Assembly (NCBI RefSeq): GCF_000758685.1
Contig: NZ_CP009286.1
Location: forward strand, 1,890,501-1,954,500
Source: Paenibacillus stellifer
Lineage (GTDB): Bacteria > Bacillota > Bacilli > Paenibacillales > Paenibacillaceae
DNA length: 64,000 bases
Direction: 5' to 3'
Shown here: positions 9,667 through 18,846 of the stretch, piece after piece
Layout of the letters: each line of letters begins with the position of its first letter
How positions within the stretch are numbered: position 1 is the stretch's first letter
The notes under the pieces: model-generated
Database searches by the model: none
The model's input: the letters and a program-made list of their open reading frames with translations, nothing else
What the model was told of the DNA's origin: nothing
Translations under genes and position numbers: made by a program

Positions 9667-12099
9667 ATGGATCTAAAAACTTCCGGCTTCTCGCACGGAA
9701 GCGATAGGATGGTGGAGGCAGTGAAGAGCAATTACATGAACGCAGAGCCAATGGAAGACCGTTATGAAGGCAGGGATCTCGGTCTCAGTTACACTCCGGA
9801 GAGCAGTACGTTCAAAGTATGGGCGCCTGCAGCGTCAGCCGTGTCGCTAGTGCTATATGATACAGGCGGAGATGGACGCGGAACCGCGGACTCATCCGAT
9901 GATGCCAGACTGGCCTACATGCTCCGCCGGGACGGCGGCGTCTGGCAGGTCCGGATATCCGGCGATCTGAATGGTAAATTCTATATGTACCGCGTCGTCT
10001 ACGGTGACGGAACGATCGTCGAGGCGGCTGATCCCTATGCTGTCGCCGTATCCGTGAACGGGTTGCGTTCTGCTGTCGTTGATATGCGGAGCACCGATCC
10101 GTCAGGGTGGGCGCAGGATCAATGTCCGGTAACGGCCAATCCGGTGGACGCGGTTATCTACGAACTGCATGTCCGCGATTTCTCAAGCCATGAGAGCTCG
10201 GGGGCTGCATATAAAGGGAAATACAAAGCTTTTACCGAAAGCGGACTTCGCGATTCTGAAGGAAGAACGCTGGGCATCGACCATTTAAGCGAGCTTGGCG
10301 TCACGCATGTTCATCTTATGCCGGTATTCGATTTTCAGACGGTGAACGAGCTTCCGGTTAGCGGTGCGGCTTCCGGAGAAGAGGGCGGGTATAACTGGGG
10401 CTACGATCCCCAGCACTATAACGCTCCCGAAGGCTCCTACAGCACGGATGCGGCGGAACCCGCCCGGCGTATTTCGGAATTCAAGGAAATGGTGCTGGCG
10501 CTGCATCACAAGGGCATCTCCGTCGTGATGGATGTGGTGTACAATCATACGTACTCGGTGGAAAAAGGGCCGTTCGAGGCGTTTGCGCCCGGCTATTATT
10601 ACCGGCATGATTATGCGGGACGCCTCTCCAACGGCTCCGGCGTGGGCAACGAGCTGGCAACGGAACGGCCGATGGTGCGCAAATTCATCAAGGATTCGAT
10701 CCGCCATTGGGCTACCGAATACCATATCGACGGCTTCCGCTTCGATCTGATGGGACTGATCGATACGGTTACGATGCGTGAGATTGCCCGGGAGATCCGA
10801 TTGGAGCTCGGGCGCTGCCTGATTTTCTATGGCGAGCCTTGGACCGGAGGCGATTCCCCTCTTGTATCGAAGACGCTGAAGGGCGCGCAGAGAGGAAAGG
10901 GCTTCGCCGTCTTTAACGACAATTTCCGGTCGGCTATCAAGGGAGACAGCGATGGCTGGGGCAGAGGCTTCATTACCGGAGAGCAGGGCAGGGAAGGTGC
11001 GGTGGCGGCCGGTATTATCGGGGCCGTTCACGATTTTACGGATTCCCCCACGGAGAGCGTCAACTATACGACAGCGCATGACAATTTGAATCTGTGGGAT
11101 AAGCTTCTCGCAGTTCAAGGTATGCGCCAGGCGGCCCGGCTGCCGGAACTCGACAACGGAAGGCTCAAGAACGGCGGCAGCCTTGAAGAGGCGGTGGCGG
11201 CGGCCAATCCTTATATCGGCCTGGAAGAAGAGCCAGTGCTGGATAATGAGCTGGTCAGACGCTCGCTGCTGGCAGGGGGCATCGTGCTCACCTCGCAGGG
11301 CATCCCGTTCCTTCAAGCCGGAGACGAATTGCTGCGCAGCAAGTTCGGCGATCATAACAGCTACCGGAGCGGCGATGCCATCAATGCGATCCGGTGGAGC
11401 AACAAAGCCAGATTCCAGCCCGTGTTCGATTATTACAAAGGGTTGATCGCGCTTCGCCGGAGCCACCCGGCATTTCGGCTGCGGGGGCGTCAGGAGATCG
11501 AGCGGTCGCTTGATTTCTTCCGCTGCGACGGCGGCGTTGTGGCCTATACGCTTAAGAATCATGCCGGAGGCGATGGCTGGAACAATATTGCGGTGCTCTT
11601 TAACGCGAACCCCTGGCCGGTTACGGTGAAGCTGCCGCTGGGCTGCAAGTCCTGGAATGTGGCGGTCGATCATACGCGGGCGGGCGCTGAAGGCTTCCGC
11701 AGGATCGAAGGCGAAGAGGTTGTGGCAGAAGGGCTGTCGATGATGGTCCTGTACGACGAGAGTGGAAAGGCACCCCGCCGGGCCAAGACGGTCGAGGTGC
11801 ATTATGAACGCTCGGACGGCGACTACAGAGGCTGGAACATCTGGGTGTGGGACACCGGGATTCAGGATGGCCAGACCGATTTCCGTTTCATGGAAGACGG
11901 CCGGGCTGTCGCCGTCATTGAGCTTCATCCGCAGACCCGGGCGTTCGGTTATATTCTGCGGGTCAATGATTGGGAAGCGAGGGACGGCAGCACCGACCGG
12001 TTCATCCAATGCCCGGAAGGAGAAGACGATTTCAAAGTGCTGATCCGGGATTCCGGCAGCGGAGCGATTATCGAGCCGCAGCTTTCGTTAACAAGCTGA
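9667..12099 (+). CDS. pulA: Type I pullulanase, intracellular, with C-terminal CBM41-like domain
   Basis: Up to 810 residues from ATG 9667; the ribosome site is poor and ATG 9736 is an alternative start, so the first 23 residues are uncertain. There is no signal peptide. Order: CBM48-type domain (FKVWAPAASAVSLVLYD, about 55-130), GH13 barrel with the type I pullulanase signature YNWGYDPQHYNAPEGSYS, nucleophile Asp360 (GFRFDLMG), acid/base Glu390 (FYGEPW) and Asp472 (TAHDN), then a beta-domain. Residues about 695-795 (VEVHYERSDGDYRGWNIWVW ... DRFIQ) look like a CBM41 pullulanase-associated domain, usually found N-terminal in secreted pullulanases. It should debranch alpha-1,6 links of imported dextrins or of glycogen in the cytoplasm. 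Confidence 0.93.
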   Translation: MDLKTSGFSHGSDRMVEAVKSNYMNAEPMEDRYEGRDLGLSYTPESSTFKVWAPAASAVSLVLYDTGGDGRGTADSSDDARLAYMLRRDGGVWQVRISGDLNGKFYMYRVVYGDGTIVEAADPYAVAVSVNGLRSAVVDMRSTDPSGWAQDQCPVTANPVDAVIYELHVRDFSSHESSGAAYKGKYKAFTESGLRDSEGRTLGIDHLSELGVTHVHLMPVFDFQTVNELPVSGAASGEEGGYNWGYDPQHYNAPEGSYSTDAAEPARRISEFKEMVLALHHKGISVVMDVVYNHTYSVEKGPFEAFAPGYYYRHDYAGRLSNGSGVGNELATERPMVRKFIKDSIRHWATEYHIDGFRFDLMGLIDTVTMREIAREIRLELGRCLIFYGEPWTGGDSPLVSKTLKGAQRGKGFAVFNDNFRSAIKGDSDGWGRGFITGEQGREGAVAAGIIGAVHDFTDSPTESVNYTTAHDNLNLWDKLLAVQGMRQAARLPELDNGRLKNGGSLEEAVAAANPYIGLEEEPVLDNELVRRSLLAGGIVLTSQGIPFLQAGDELLRSKFGDHNSYRSGDAINAIRWSNKARFQPVFDYYKGLIALRRSHPAFRLRGRQEIERSLDFFRCDGGVVAYTLKNHAGGDGWNNIAVLFNANPWPVTVKLPLGCKSWNVAVDHTRAGAEGFRRIEGEEVVAEGLSMMVLYDESGKAPRRAKTVEVHYERSDGDYRGWNIWVWDTGIQDGQTDFRFMEDGRAVAVIELHPQTRAFGYILRVNDWEARDGSTDRFIQCPEGEDDFKVLIRDSGSGAIIEPQLSLTS

Positions 12100-12150
12100 A
12101 CCGGTACGAATCCACCTTTAACAAAAAAATAGTATGCAGCAACTCAGGCT

Positions 12151-12193
12151 AAAAGCGCTCCGGTCCGCGAATGCGGCGCCGGAGCGCTTTTTT
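12151..12193. terminator. Bidirectional terminator between pulA and the convergent GGDEF gene
   Basis: AAAGCGCTCCGG (12152-12163) pairs with CCGGAGCGCTTT (12179-12190); T residues run to 12193 and A residues sit on the left side, so it can serve both strands. Confidence 0.88.
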
Positions 12194-12213
12194 ACACATT
12201 GGAATTGGAAGAT

Positions 12214-13824
12214 TCAGTACCGGCTGTTCTCCTGCTCCGGACAACCTTCGTCCATATCCTCTTTGAACAGATTGGCTTCGTTGCCCCCATGGCTCTTGGA
12301 ACGGTACATCGCAAGATCGGCTGCCCGAAGCAGCTCATTGATCGTGCTTCCATGCTCCGGATACAGGGATACCCCAATGCTCGCCGATGTGCGGAAGCTG
12401 GAGCCGTTAACCGCCCATGACTTGTTGAACAGCTGGAGCAGCTTGTCCAGGACATCATTCAGATTCTCGGGGGCGGAATTCAAATGCAGCACGACGGCGA
12501 ACTCGTCGCCTCCAATCCGGAAGGCTTGTCCTAGCCCCTTCACCGACTGCTGAAGCTCGCCGGACAGCTGCTGGAGGAACTCGTCGCCGGCCAGATGTCC
12601 CAGCGTATCGTTCAGCTGCTTGAACCGGTCGCAATCCAGGAGCGCCAGTGCAAGCTTCGGCTTCGCGGGACCGTCCTGACCGATCAGATTCTCCATATAC
12701 ATTTTAAAATGCGCACGGTTCGGAATGGAGGTCAGATGGTCGTAGAATGCAAGCTTGTGCAGCCGTTCTTCATACTGCTTCCGCTGCGTAATCTCCCGGG
12801 ATACCAGCATGAACTGGGCCGGGACGGCCTGATTGCCTCTGACCGGGGTAACTTTTGTCTCCATCCATACCCAGTGGCCATCGGCTCCTCTCATTCTCAG
12901 CTCTGCCATCCGGGGAGCGGTCTGAACGACACTTCGCAGCTTGGCCCAGGCAATTTCCGGCTCCCGGATGTAGGAGGCCAGAGGTTCCCCTTTCATGGGC
13001 ACATAGCCGAGCGCCGAGAAATGCGACGGGGAAGCGTACAGAATGAGCCCGTTCGGATCGGTCAGAAGAATATAGTCGGATATCGTCTCTCCGATCAGCC
13101 TGTACATCGCCTGCTCCTCGCGCATTTCGCTTTGAAGCGAGAAAATCCGCCGGAACAAATACAGAATCAGAAGGAGAAGCAGGAATAATGCGAGCGTGTA
13201 TACCGCGAATATCGCGCTCTTATGGCTGGAGAAGTCGCTCGTGACGAGCTCCGCATAGCTTCCGAACAGCTTCGCCGCTGCCTCCAGACTCTCGTGGGCT
13301 TCGTTCAGATTCCCGTTGTCCGGAGACAGAACGCCGTCTCCCTCGAAGTCCCCTGCCGACGCTTCGCTGTACAGCATTAGCCTCCGCACATCGTTCTGCC
13401 ACAAATTAAGCGAATGGGTCGTATCGTGGAGCCGGGAGCCGATGTTCTGCAGCAGCTCTCTGCTCTTCGCATTCTCGTAGTAGGGCTTATCGTCTTCCAG
13501 ACTCTGACTGACCGCGTTCACATTTTGCCAGACAAGAGCTAAATCCTCCTCGAACCGTTCTCTGTATTCCTTCTTCCGGCTGTCCGGAAGGGAAGCGCTG
13601 TATGCCGTTTGAAGCGATCTCGACGACTGTGACAGCGCCTTTTCCGCCTCAAGCACAAGAGCGGTGTTCCGGTAAATATTATGATACAGAGTCTCCGAGA
13701 ACCGGTTGATTGTCAGATTCAAGTACATTATGGAGCAGATGCTTACGCCAATAAGCAGCAGCGTTATGGCGGCGAACATGGCGATCAATTTACGGGTTGC
13801 TCGGGTTTCGCTAAAGCCAGCCAC
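12214..13824 (-). CDS. Membrane diguanylate cyclase with extracytoplasmic sensor, PAS and GGDEF domains
   Basis: 536 residues from GTG (bases 13824-13822); the AAGGAGAGG site just upstream lies inside a longer frame starting at ATG 13848, which argues for the inner start. Two membrane segments (about residues 15-38 and 200-225) enclose a helical extracytoplasmic domain resembling four-helix-bundle sensors. A PAS domain follows (TISDYILLTDPNGLILYAS), with a PAC tail (MLVSREITQRKQYEERL), then a GGDEF domain with intact GGDEF at about residue 438. No RxxD inhibitory site is visible before it. It probably makes cyclic di-GMP in response to an external or redox signal; no EAL domain is present. 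Confidence 0.9.
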   Translation of the reverse strand: MAGFSETRATRKLIAMFAAITLLLIGVSICSIMYLNLTINRFSETLYHNIYRNTALVLEAEKALSQSSRSLQTAYSASLPDSRKKEYRERFEEDLALVWQNVNAVSQSLEDDKPYYENAKSRELLQNIGSRLHDTTHSLNLWQNDVRRLMLYSEASAGDFEGDGVLSPDNGNLNEAHESLEAAAKLFGSYAELVTSDFSSHKSAIFAVYTLALFLLLLLILYLFRRIFSLQSEMREEQAMYRLIGETISDYILLTDPNGLILYASPSHFSALGYVPMKGEPLASYIREPEIAWAKLRSVVQTAPRMAELRMRGADGHWVWMETKVTPVRGNQAVPAQFMLVSREITQRKQYEERLHKLAFYDHLTSIPNRAHFKMYMENLIGQDGPAKPKLALALLDCDRFKQLNDTLGHLAGDEFLQQLSGELQQSVKGLGQAFRIGGDEFAVVLHLNSAPENLNDVLDKLLQLFNKSWAVNGSSFRTSASIGVSLYPEHGSTINELLRAADLAMYRSKSHGGNEANLFKEDMDEGCPEQENSRY

Positions 13825-13874
13825 TGTTTTCCTCTCCTTGCGAAGCATAGTATTAATGTATCAATCGTCATAGA

Positions 13875-13892
13875 CTGACGGTCGGTCGGTAG
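13875..13892. promoter_or_regulatory. Possible TetR-family operator
   Basis: Bases 13875-13892 form an imperfect dyad of GGTC-type repeats in the short gap between the divergent GGDEF and TetR genes, followed at once by the perfect palindrome AGCTTAAGCT (13891-13900). Such gaps often hold the autoregulatory site; no binding data can be read here. Confidence 0.4.
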
Positions 13893-13927
13893 CTTAAGCT
13901 GATGAAAACAAGAAAGGAGCGTTCAGG

Positions 13928-14557
13928 ATGCCGATCCGGACCGTTAAGCCTGCGGAGGACCGAAAGAAGGAGATTATCGGCGCCGCCGGAAGGCTGTTCC
14001 AAACCAAAGGATATGTGAACACCACCGTTGAAGACGTCATACGTGAGACCGGGATTGCGAAAGGGACATTTTATTATCATTTTCCTTCCAAGGAGACTCT
14101 TCTGTGCTCTGTTCTGGAGACCAGGCTCGATGAACTGGAACGGAATGTTGTGCAGATTGCCGGCCATTCCGAATGGAATGCCGAGCAGAAGCTTCAGGAG
14201 ACGCTTAAGGCCATCTTTGCCTCAGGTGAGGCGGACAGACAGAAGAACGGCGCAGGAGAATACGGGATTGACCCGATTGTTCATGTCAAGCTGACCCGGA
14301 TGTTTCATCAGAAACTGGAGCCCTCGCTTGTACGAATCGTTGAGCAGGGGACCCAGGAAGGAGCATTTCACGTTCCTTATCCGCGTGAAGTGACCGTTCT
14401 TCTGCTGCACGGGATTACAGCCTATGTACAGGACCATCTGAGCATGCCGGACGATCAGGTCCTGTTCCGCCAGATGATGTCCGTCATTGATTATGTATTG
14501 AAAAGCACGCTTCATATTAATAATCATCCCGGGAATCCTCCTATTGGACCTTATTAA
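13928..14557 (+). CDS. TetR/AcrR family transcriptional regulator
   Basis: 209 residues, start ATG 13928 behind AAAGGAG. The N-terminal helix-turn-helix is classic (IIGAAGRLFQTKGYVNTTVEDVIRE broken as helix 1-2, then GIAKGTFYYHFPSKETLL). The rest is a variable ligand-binding domain with no recognisable ligand. It is transcribed divergently from the GGDEF gene and lies 42 bases ahead of the polyferredoxin gene, so it probably controls itself and that gene. Confidence 0.9.
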   Translation: MPIRTVKPAEDRKKEIIGAAGRLFQTKGYVNTTVEDVIRETGIAKGTFYYHFPSKETLLCSVLETRLDELERNVVQIAGHSEWNAEQKLQETLKAIFASGEADRQKNGAGEYGIDPIVHVKLTRMFHQKLEPSLVRIVEQGTQEGAFHVPYPREVTVLLLHGITAYVQDHLSMPDDQVLFRQMMSVIDYVLKSTLHINNHPGNPPIGPY

Positions 14558-14599
14558 ACCAATCAAGGTACCGACTAAACAAGAAAAGGAGAATTTGAA

Positions 14600-15421
14600 A
14601 TGGCGCTTAACGGCGTACCGGACCGGCGCGTCCGGCGCATCGGCATTCGCAAGTCAGTTTCGCTGGCTTCCCTGGTTCTGCTTCCTGTAACACTGAATTA
14701 TTTTTCTCCATATCTGATTATTGACGGCCTTTTTCATGGTGTATTGGCAGGAGCCTTTTTCGTTTGGGCGGGCTTTTTCCTGAGCGGCCTGATCGCAGGA
14801 CGTGCGGCTTGCGCCTATATTTGTCCGTACGGCGGCCTTCAGACGGCGCTGGACGAATGGACGCATAAACCTTTGAGACCTATTACCCACTTGAAGCCCG
14901 TCCGATACGTGCTTGCCGTTATCTGGCTTGCTTTTATTTTGTATCCGCTGTTGAAATCGGCGGGAGTGCTTCAAGTGCAGCCGCTTTATTTGACGGAGGG
15001 CATCGTTTCAGTTGACAACTGGGGGAAAGCGGTGTTCATGGTTGTTCTTGTCGTACTGCTCTCCATTCTTCCTCTTCTCTTCGGAAAAAGAGCCACCTGC
15101 CACTATTTATGCCCGATGTCGATCTTGAATACGGCGGGAAGCAGGATCGGACGGCTGCTGCGCATCCCATCGCTGCGACTTAAGTCGGACTCGTCCAAAT
15201 GCGTGTCCTGCGGCTCCTGCAGCCGGGCCTGCACGATGAGCCTGGATGTGAGGGAGATGGTGAAGAGCGGCAGGATGTACCATTCCGACTGCATTATGTG
15301 CGGAGCCTGCACGGAGGTGTGCCGGAGCGGGGCGGTGGTCCGCTGTTTCGGCAGACCGGGTAGCGAAGGCCGGCCCGCGCCGAACGGGGAGGAGCCAGAA
15401 GACGAACGCAAGCAGGCATAA
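14600..15421 (+). CDS. Membrane 4Fe-4S polyferredoxin (NapH/CcoG-like)
   Basis: 273 residues; ATG 14600 behind AAAAGGAG. About four to five membrane segments with two membrane-side cysteine motifs, CAYICPYG and CHYLCPMS, typical of NapH/NosR/CcoG-type electron-transfer proteins. Near the C-terminus are two complete 4Fe-4S motifs, CVSCGSCSRAC and CIMCGACTEVC, followed by a polar tail. It likely passes electrons between the quinone pool and an iron-sulfur or metal partner. No dedicated partner enzyme is encoded beside it; its only neighbour is the TetR regulator, so the pathway is unknown. Confidence 0.85.
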   Translation: MALNGVPDRRVRRIGIRKSVSLASLVLLPVTLNYFSPYLIIDGLFHGVLAGAFFVWAGFFLSGLIAGRAACAYICPYGGLQTALDEWTHKPLRPITHLKPVRYVLAVIWLAFILYPLLKSAGVLQVQPLYLTEGIVSVDNWGKAVFMVVLVVLLSILPLLFGKRATCHYLCPMSILNTAGSRIGRLLRIPSLRLKSDSSKCVSCGSCSRACTMSLDVREMVKSGRMYHSDCIMCGACTEVCRSGAVVRCFGRPGSEGRPAPNGEEPEDERKQA

Positions 15422-15423
15422 CG

Positions 15424-15463
15424 AAACCGCCCGCGGATACCGTACAAGTCCGCGGGCGGTTTT
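15424..15463. terminator. Bidirectional terminator between polyferredoxin and ABC permease genes
   Basis: AAACCGCCCGCGGA (15424-15437) pairs perfectly with TCCGCGGGCGGTTT (15449-15463 region). Confidence 0.85.
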
Positions 15464-15502
15464 GTCATGATTATGAAAGGCAATGCCTATGCTCCCGGTC
15501 GG

Positions 15503-16678
15503 TTACTCGCTCCGGAGGGCATAGATCGGACGCATTCTCGCCGCCTTGTTGGCCGGCATCATTCCGAAGATAACACCGATCAGAAGCGAGAAGACGAAGG
15601 AGATGAGAACCATGTCCCAGGAGGTGGCTACGTTCATGGTCGTGTAGTTGCCGATCGCCCAGCTAGCTCCTAGACCGATTCCTACGCCGAGAAGACCCCC
15701 GAAGCCGCTAAGTACGACCGATTCGATCATGAACTGCATCAGAATGTTCATTTTCTTGGCACCGATCGCTTTGCGGATGCCGATCTCCCTTGTGCGTTCA
15801 TTGACCGACACGATCATAATATTCATGATCCCGATGCCGCCGACGAAGAGCGAAATGCCTGCAATGCCGCCGAGTGCGAGGGAGAGGGTGTCGCTTGTGG
15901 AAGAGACGGTCTCCAGCATTTCCTGCGAGTCGAAGACGGAGAACGCACTGTCCGAATTGCTGAACTTCTGGTACAGCTGGGCTTCGATCATGTCTTTTAC
16001 AGTAGTGACATTATCATCCGAGGTCGTGGCGATCGTTATGGAACGCACGCCTTTGCTCTGAAGGAACCGCTCCGCGGTCGAAATCGGAATCAGAATCGTC
16101 TCGTCGCTGGAGCCGCTGAGGCTTGAGCCCTTGGACTCCAGAAGTCCGACGATCAGGAAGCCGGTACCGTTGAGCTGAACTTTCTCCCCTACGGGGTTAA
16201 CCCCTTCGCCAAACAGGGTCTCGGCTGTATCGCTCCCGATGAGCGCTACCTTTTGCCGGTATTCGGTATCGATATCGAGCAGCCAGCGGCCGGACTGGAC
16301 ATGAAAACTCTGGACTGATTCATATGCAGGGGTAACGCCCTGAACGGTTACGCTCGTATTTTCCGTGCCATATTTGGCTGTCACACTGCCTGAAATAACG
16401 GGGGATACATCCTTGACGCCTTCAATATCTCCGAGCGCGAGGGCTTCTTCATAAGTTAGCGACGTGGTGGCTCCGCGTCCCATAATGTTGACCGTCAGCA
16501 GATTCGTTCCGAGGGAGCTGAGCTGCTCCGTAATCTGCGAAGTCGTCCCTTTGCCCACCGATACGAGCGTGATGACGGAGGAGACCCCGATGATAATGCC
16601 CAGCATGGTCAGAAAAGCCCGCATCTTGCCGCTCAGAATGCTCTTGATCGCCATCTTCAGACTCTGATAGAACATCAT
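15503..16678 (-). CDS. MacB/FtsX-type ABC transporter permease
   Basis: 391 residues. Start ATG at 16678-16676, overlapping the ATPase stop codon (TGATG), with GGAGG 8 bases upstream. Topology: one membrane helix near the N-terminus (MLGIIIGVSSVITLVSVG), a large extracytoplasmic MacB_PCD domain (about 45-250), then three helices in the FtsX domain with the signature VNERTREIGIRKAIGAKK. This is the YknZ/MacB pattern. In the family it acts mechanically across the membrane with an adaptor, exporting peptides or toxins rather than importing solutes. Last gene of a four-gene minus-strand operon. Confidence 0.92.
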   Translation of the reverse strand: MMFYQSLKMAIKSILSGKMRAFLTMLGIIIGVSSVITLVSVGKGTTSQITEQLSSLGTNLLTVNIMGRGATTSLTYEEALALGDIEGVKDVSPVISGSVTAKYGTENTSVTVQGVTPAYESVQSFHVQSGRWLLDIDTEYRQKVALIGSDTAETLFGEGVNPVGEKVQLNGTGFLIVGLLESKGSSLSGSSDETILIPISTAERFLQSKGVRSITIATTSDDNVTTVKDMIEAQLYQKFSNSDSAFSVFDSQEMLETVSSTSDTLSLALGGIAGISLFVGGIGIMNIMIVSVNERTREIGIRKAIGAKKMNILMQFMIESVVLSGFGGLLGVGIGLGASWAIGNYTTMNVATSWDMVLISFVFSLLIGVIFGMMPANKAARMRPIYALRSE

Positions 16679-17373
16679 CAGACATTCCTCCGATCTTCCA
16701 CCAGATTTCCGTCCTGAATCCGGATAACCCGTTTGGCCTGCTGTGCGATGTCGAGGTCATGGGTGATCAGGATAATGGTGTGTCCTTGGCTGTTCAGCTC
16801 TTTGATCATCTGCATGACTTCCTTGCCCGTATGCGTATCCAGTGCGCCGGTCGGCTCATCCGCCAGCAGAATAGGCGGGGAACCAGCGAGCGCTCTGGCG
16901 ATTGCCACCCGCTGCTGCTGGCCGCCCGACAGCTCGGAGGGCCGGTGGTCCATTCTTCCGTCCAGACCGACGCGAATCAGGGCCTGCATGGCGGCCTCTC
17001 TTCTCTCGCGATGGGACACTCCGCGATAAATCAAGGGAAGCTCGACGTTCTCAACCGCTGACAGCTTGGGCAGCAGGTTGAAGTTTTGAAAAATAAATCC
17101 GATCTTCTCATTGCGGATTTGCGCGAGCTTGTTATCGGACATCTTGCGAATTTCCTGTCCGTCCAGAAAATAATCACCCTCGGTTGCCACATCCAGGCAG
17201 CCGAGCATATTCATTATTGTGGATTTTCCCGAACCCGAGGGGCCGATAATCGCGACAAATTCGCCCATATCGATCGTAAAGGTCAAGCCTCTGAGAATGG
17301 TCATGGATTCGTTGGCCATCGTGTACCGGTGAATCAGATTCTCAACCCGGATGAGCGGCTGCGCAGTCGTCAT
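16678..17373 (-). CDS. MacB/LolD-type ABC transporter ATP-binding protein
   Basis: 231 residues, complete nucleotide-binding domain: Walker A GPSGSGKST, signature LSGGQQQRVAIARAL, Walker B ILLADEPTGALD, H-loop LITHDLDIAQ. Start ATG 17373 overlaps the adaptor's stop by four bases (ATGA), so translation is coupled. It is the separate-ATPase form of the Gram-positive YknXYZ arrangement and should power the adjacent FtsX-type permease. Confidence 0.95.
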   Translation of the reverse strand: MTTAQPLIRVENLIHRYTMANESMTILRGLTFTIDMGEFVAIIGPSGSGKSTIMNMLGCLDVATEGDYFLDGQEIRKMSDNKLAQIRNEKIGFIFQNFNLLPKLSAVENVELPLIYRGVSHRERREAAMQALIRVGLDGRMDHRPSELSGGQQQRVAIARALAGSPPILLADEPTGALDTHTGKEVMQMIKELNSQGHTIILITHDLDIAQQAKRVIRIQDGNLVEDRRNV

Positions 17374-18803
17374 CGGCTGCCGCCTCCCATCGGGCCTCCG
17401 CCGCCTCCACCGGCACCGCCGCCGCTGAATCCTCCTCCGCCGCCGCTGAAGCTGCCACCGCTGAAGCCACTGCCGCCGAAGCCGCCCTGCTGCTGGGCAT
17501 TGTTCTGGGAGCTGGTATTGTTGGAAATAACCGTCGGGATGACGATGGTCTGCCCCTCGGTCAGGCCGCTCGCAATTTCAATGCGAGTCTCGTCGTGAAT
17601 GCCGACCGTAACTTCAACCGATTCCTGAGCGGCAGTTGCCGAAACACCGCTCTGCTGGCCGGAACCGCTCTGTCTGCGTCCGATCCATCCCTCGCCGCTT
17701 GGCATTTCACCACCGGAAGGCATCTGACCTCCGCTTGGCATCTCGCCGCCCCCGGGCATTTGACCGCCACTTGGCATTTCGCCGCCGCTAGCTGCCGATT
17801 TGTCAGCAGCCGTTCCGTCAGCAGCCTTATCGCTTCTGGAGCCTGCCGCTCCTGACGCGCCGCCCGCCGATTGATCCTCCGCCAGTACGCTGACATAGTA
17901 TTTGCCGTTCCGCTTCGTAACGGCTTCAATCGGGACAGTCAGAACATCGCTCTTCTCCTGCGTAGTAATGGAGACTTCAGCGGACATTCCGACCAGCACA
18001 CCTTCGGACTTGTCGAGGCCGACCTGCACATCGAATAGCGAAACGCCGTTGGAGGACGTTCCTTCCTTGCCGATGTCGATTACTTTACCGGTAAAAGTCT
18101 GGTCTTCAAGGGCGTCCAGGGTAACAGTGGCCTTCTGTCCAAGCTTCACGCTTGGAACGTCCAGCTCGTCCACCTGAACGGTGATGGCAAGATGATCGTA
18201 ATCCGTTATGGTGAACAGCTCGCCGCCGTTCTGGGCCTGTTCGCCGTCGGTAATGTTGACCGCGGTTATCGTACCGTCAATCGGGGCGACCAGCGGATCG
18301 TTCGGGACCATCTCTTCGTTGATCGAAGCGATGCTGTCCTGCTGGTCGGAAATGTCCTGCTCGGCATTTTCAATCGCTGTCTTGGCTGCATCCATCTCAT
18401 CCTCGGAGGCCTGGTTCAGCGCCTGCATCTTGTAGTTCTCCTGCTTGTCGCGCAGTGTCTTCTCCAGATTCTTAAGATTCGCCTCTGCCTTCTTCAGCTC
18501 GTCCTCATGGTCGGCCGGAGCAAAGGTCAGCAGCACATCGCCTTTCTTCACGACATCTCCTTTGGCTACCTTGACCTGATCCACTTCGCCGGCTTCCTTG
18601 GTGCGTACCGTCTCGCTGTTGATGGCGGAGACGGAGCCCGATCCGCTCACGCTGACGACAATATCTCCTTTGGTCACCGTCGCCGTATTGAGCCGGGCGG
18701 CAGTGGCTTCATTGTTCTTCTCCGGCCAGAACATATAGCCCAGTATTCCCGCAATCGCGAGCAGCGCGACACCGGAAGTCAGAATGATTCTCTTCTTCTT
18801 CAC
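17370..18803 (-). CDS. HlyD/MacA-type efflux adaptor with Met/Gly/Pro repeats and glycine-rich tail
   Basis: 477 residues from GTG 18803 (GGAGG seven bases upstream). N-terminal membrane anchor (about 7-25), a biotinyl-lipoyl-like half (TKEAGEVDQVKVAKGDVVKK), a coiled-coil hairpin (about 100-165), second lipoyl half (APIDGTITAVNI) and beta-barrel (VQVDELDVPSVKLGQKATV). Unusual insertion about 345-380: repeats of MPSGGQ/MPSGGE, followed by a further domain and a C-terminal tail of about 50 residues dominated by Gly, Ser and Phe. The core matches YknX/MacA adaptors that link the permease to an extracellular partner. The repeats are not typical of the family. Confidence 0.9.
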   Translation of the reverse strand: MKKKRIILTSGVALLAIAGILGYMFWPEKNNEATAARLNTATVTKGDIVVSVSGSGSVSAINSETVRTKEAGEVDQVKVAKGDVVKKGDVLLTFAPADHEDELKKAEANLKNLEKTLRDKQENYKMQALNQASEDEMDAAKTAIENAEQDISDQQDSIASINEEMVPNDPLVAPIDGTITAVNITDGEQAQNGGELFTITDYDHLAITVQVDELDVPSVKLGQKATVTLDALEDQTFTGKVIDIGKEGTSSNGVSLFDVQVGLDKSEGVLVGMSAEVSITTQEKSDVLTVPIEAVTKRNGKYYVSVLAEDQSAGGASGAAGSRSDKAADGTAADKSAASGGEMPSGGQMPGGGEMPSGGQMPSGGEMPSGEGWIGRRQSGSGQQSGVSATAAQESVEVTVGIHDETRIEIASGLTEGQTIVIPTVISNNTSSQNNAQQQGGFGGSGFSGGSFSGGGGGFSGGGAGGGGGGPMGGGSR

Positions 18804-18846
18804 TTTCTAGCCTCCACCCTGTTATAAATTCATTATGCTCCCCGAT

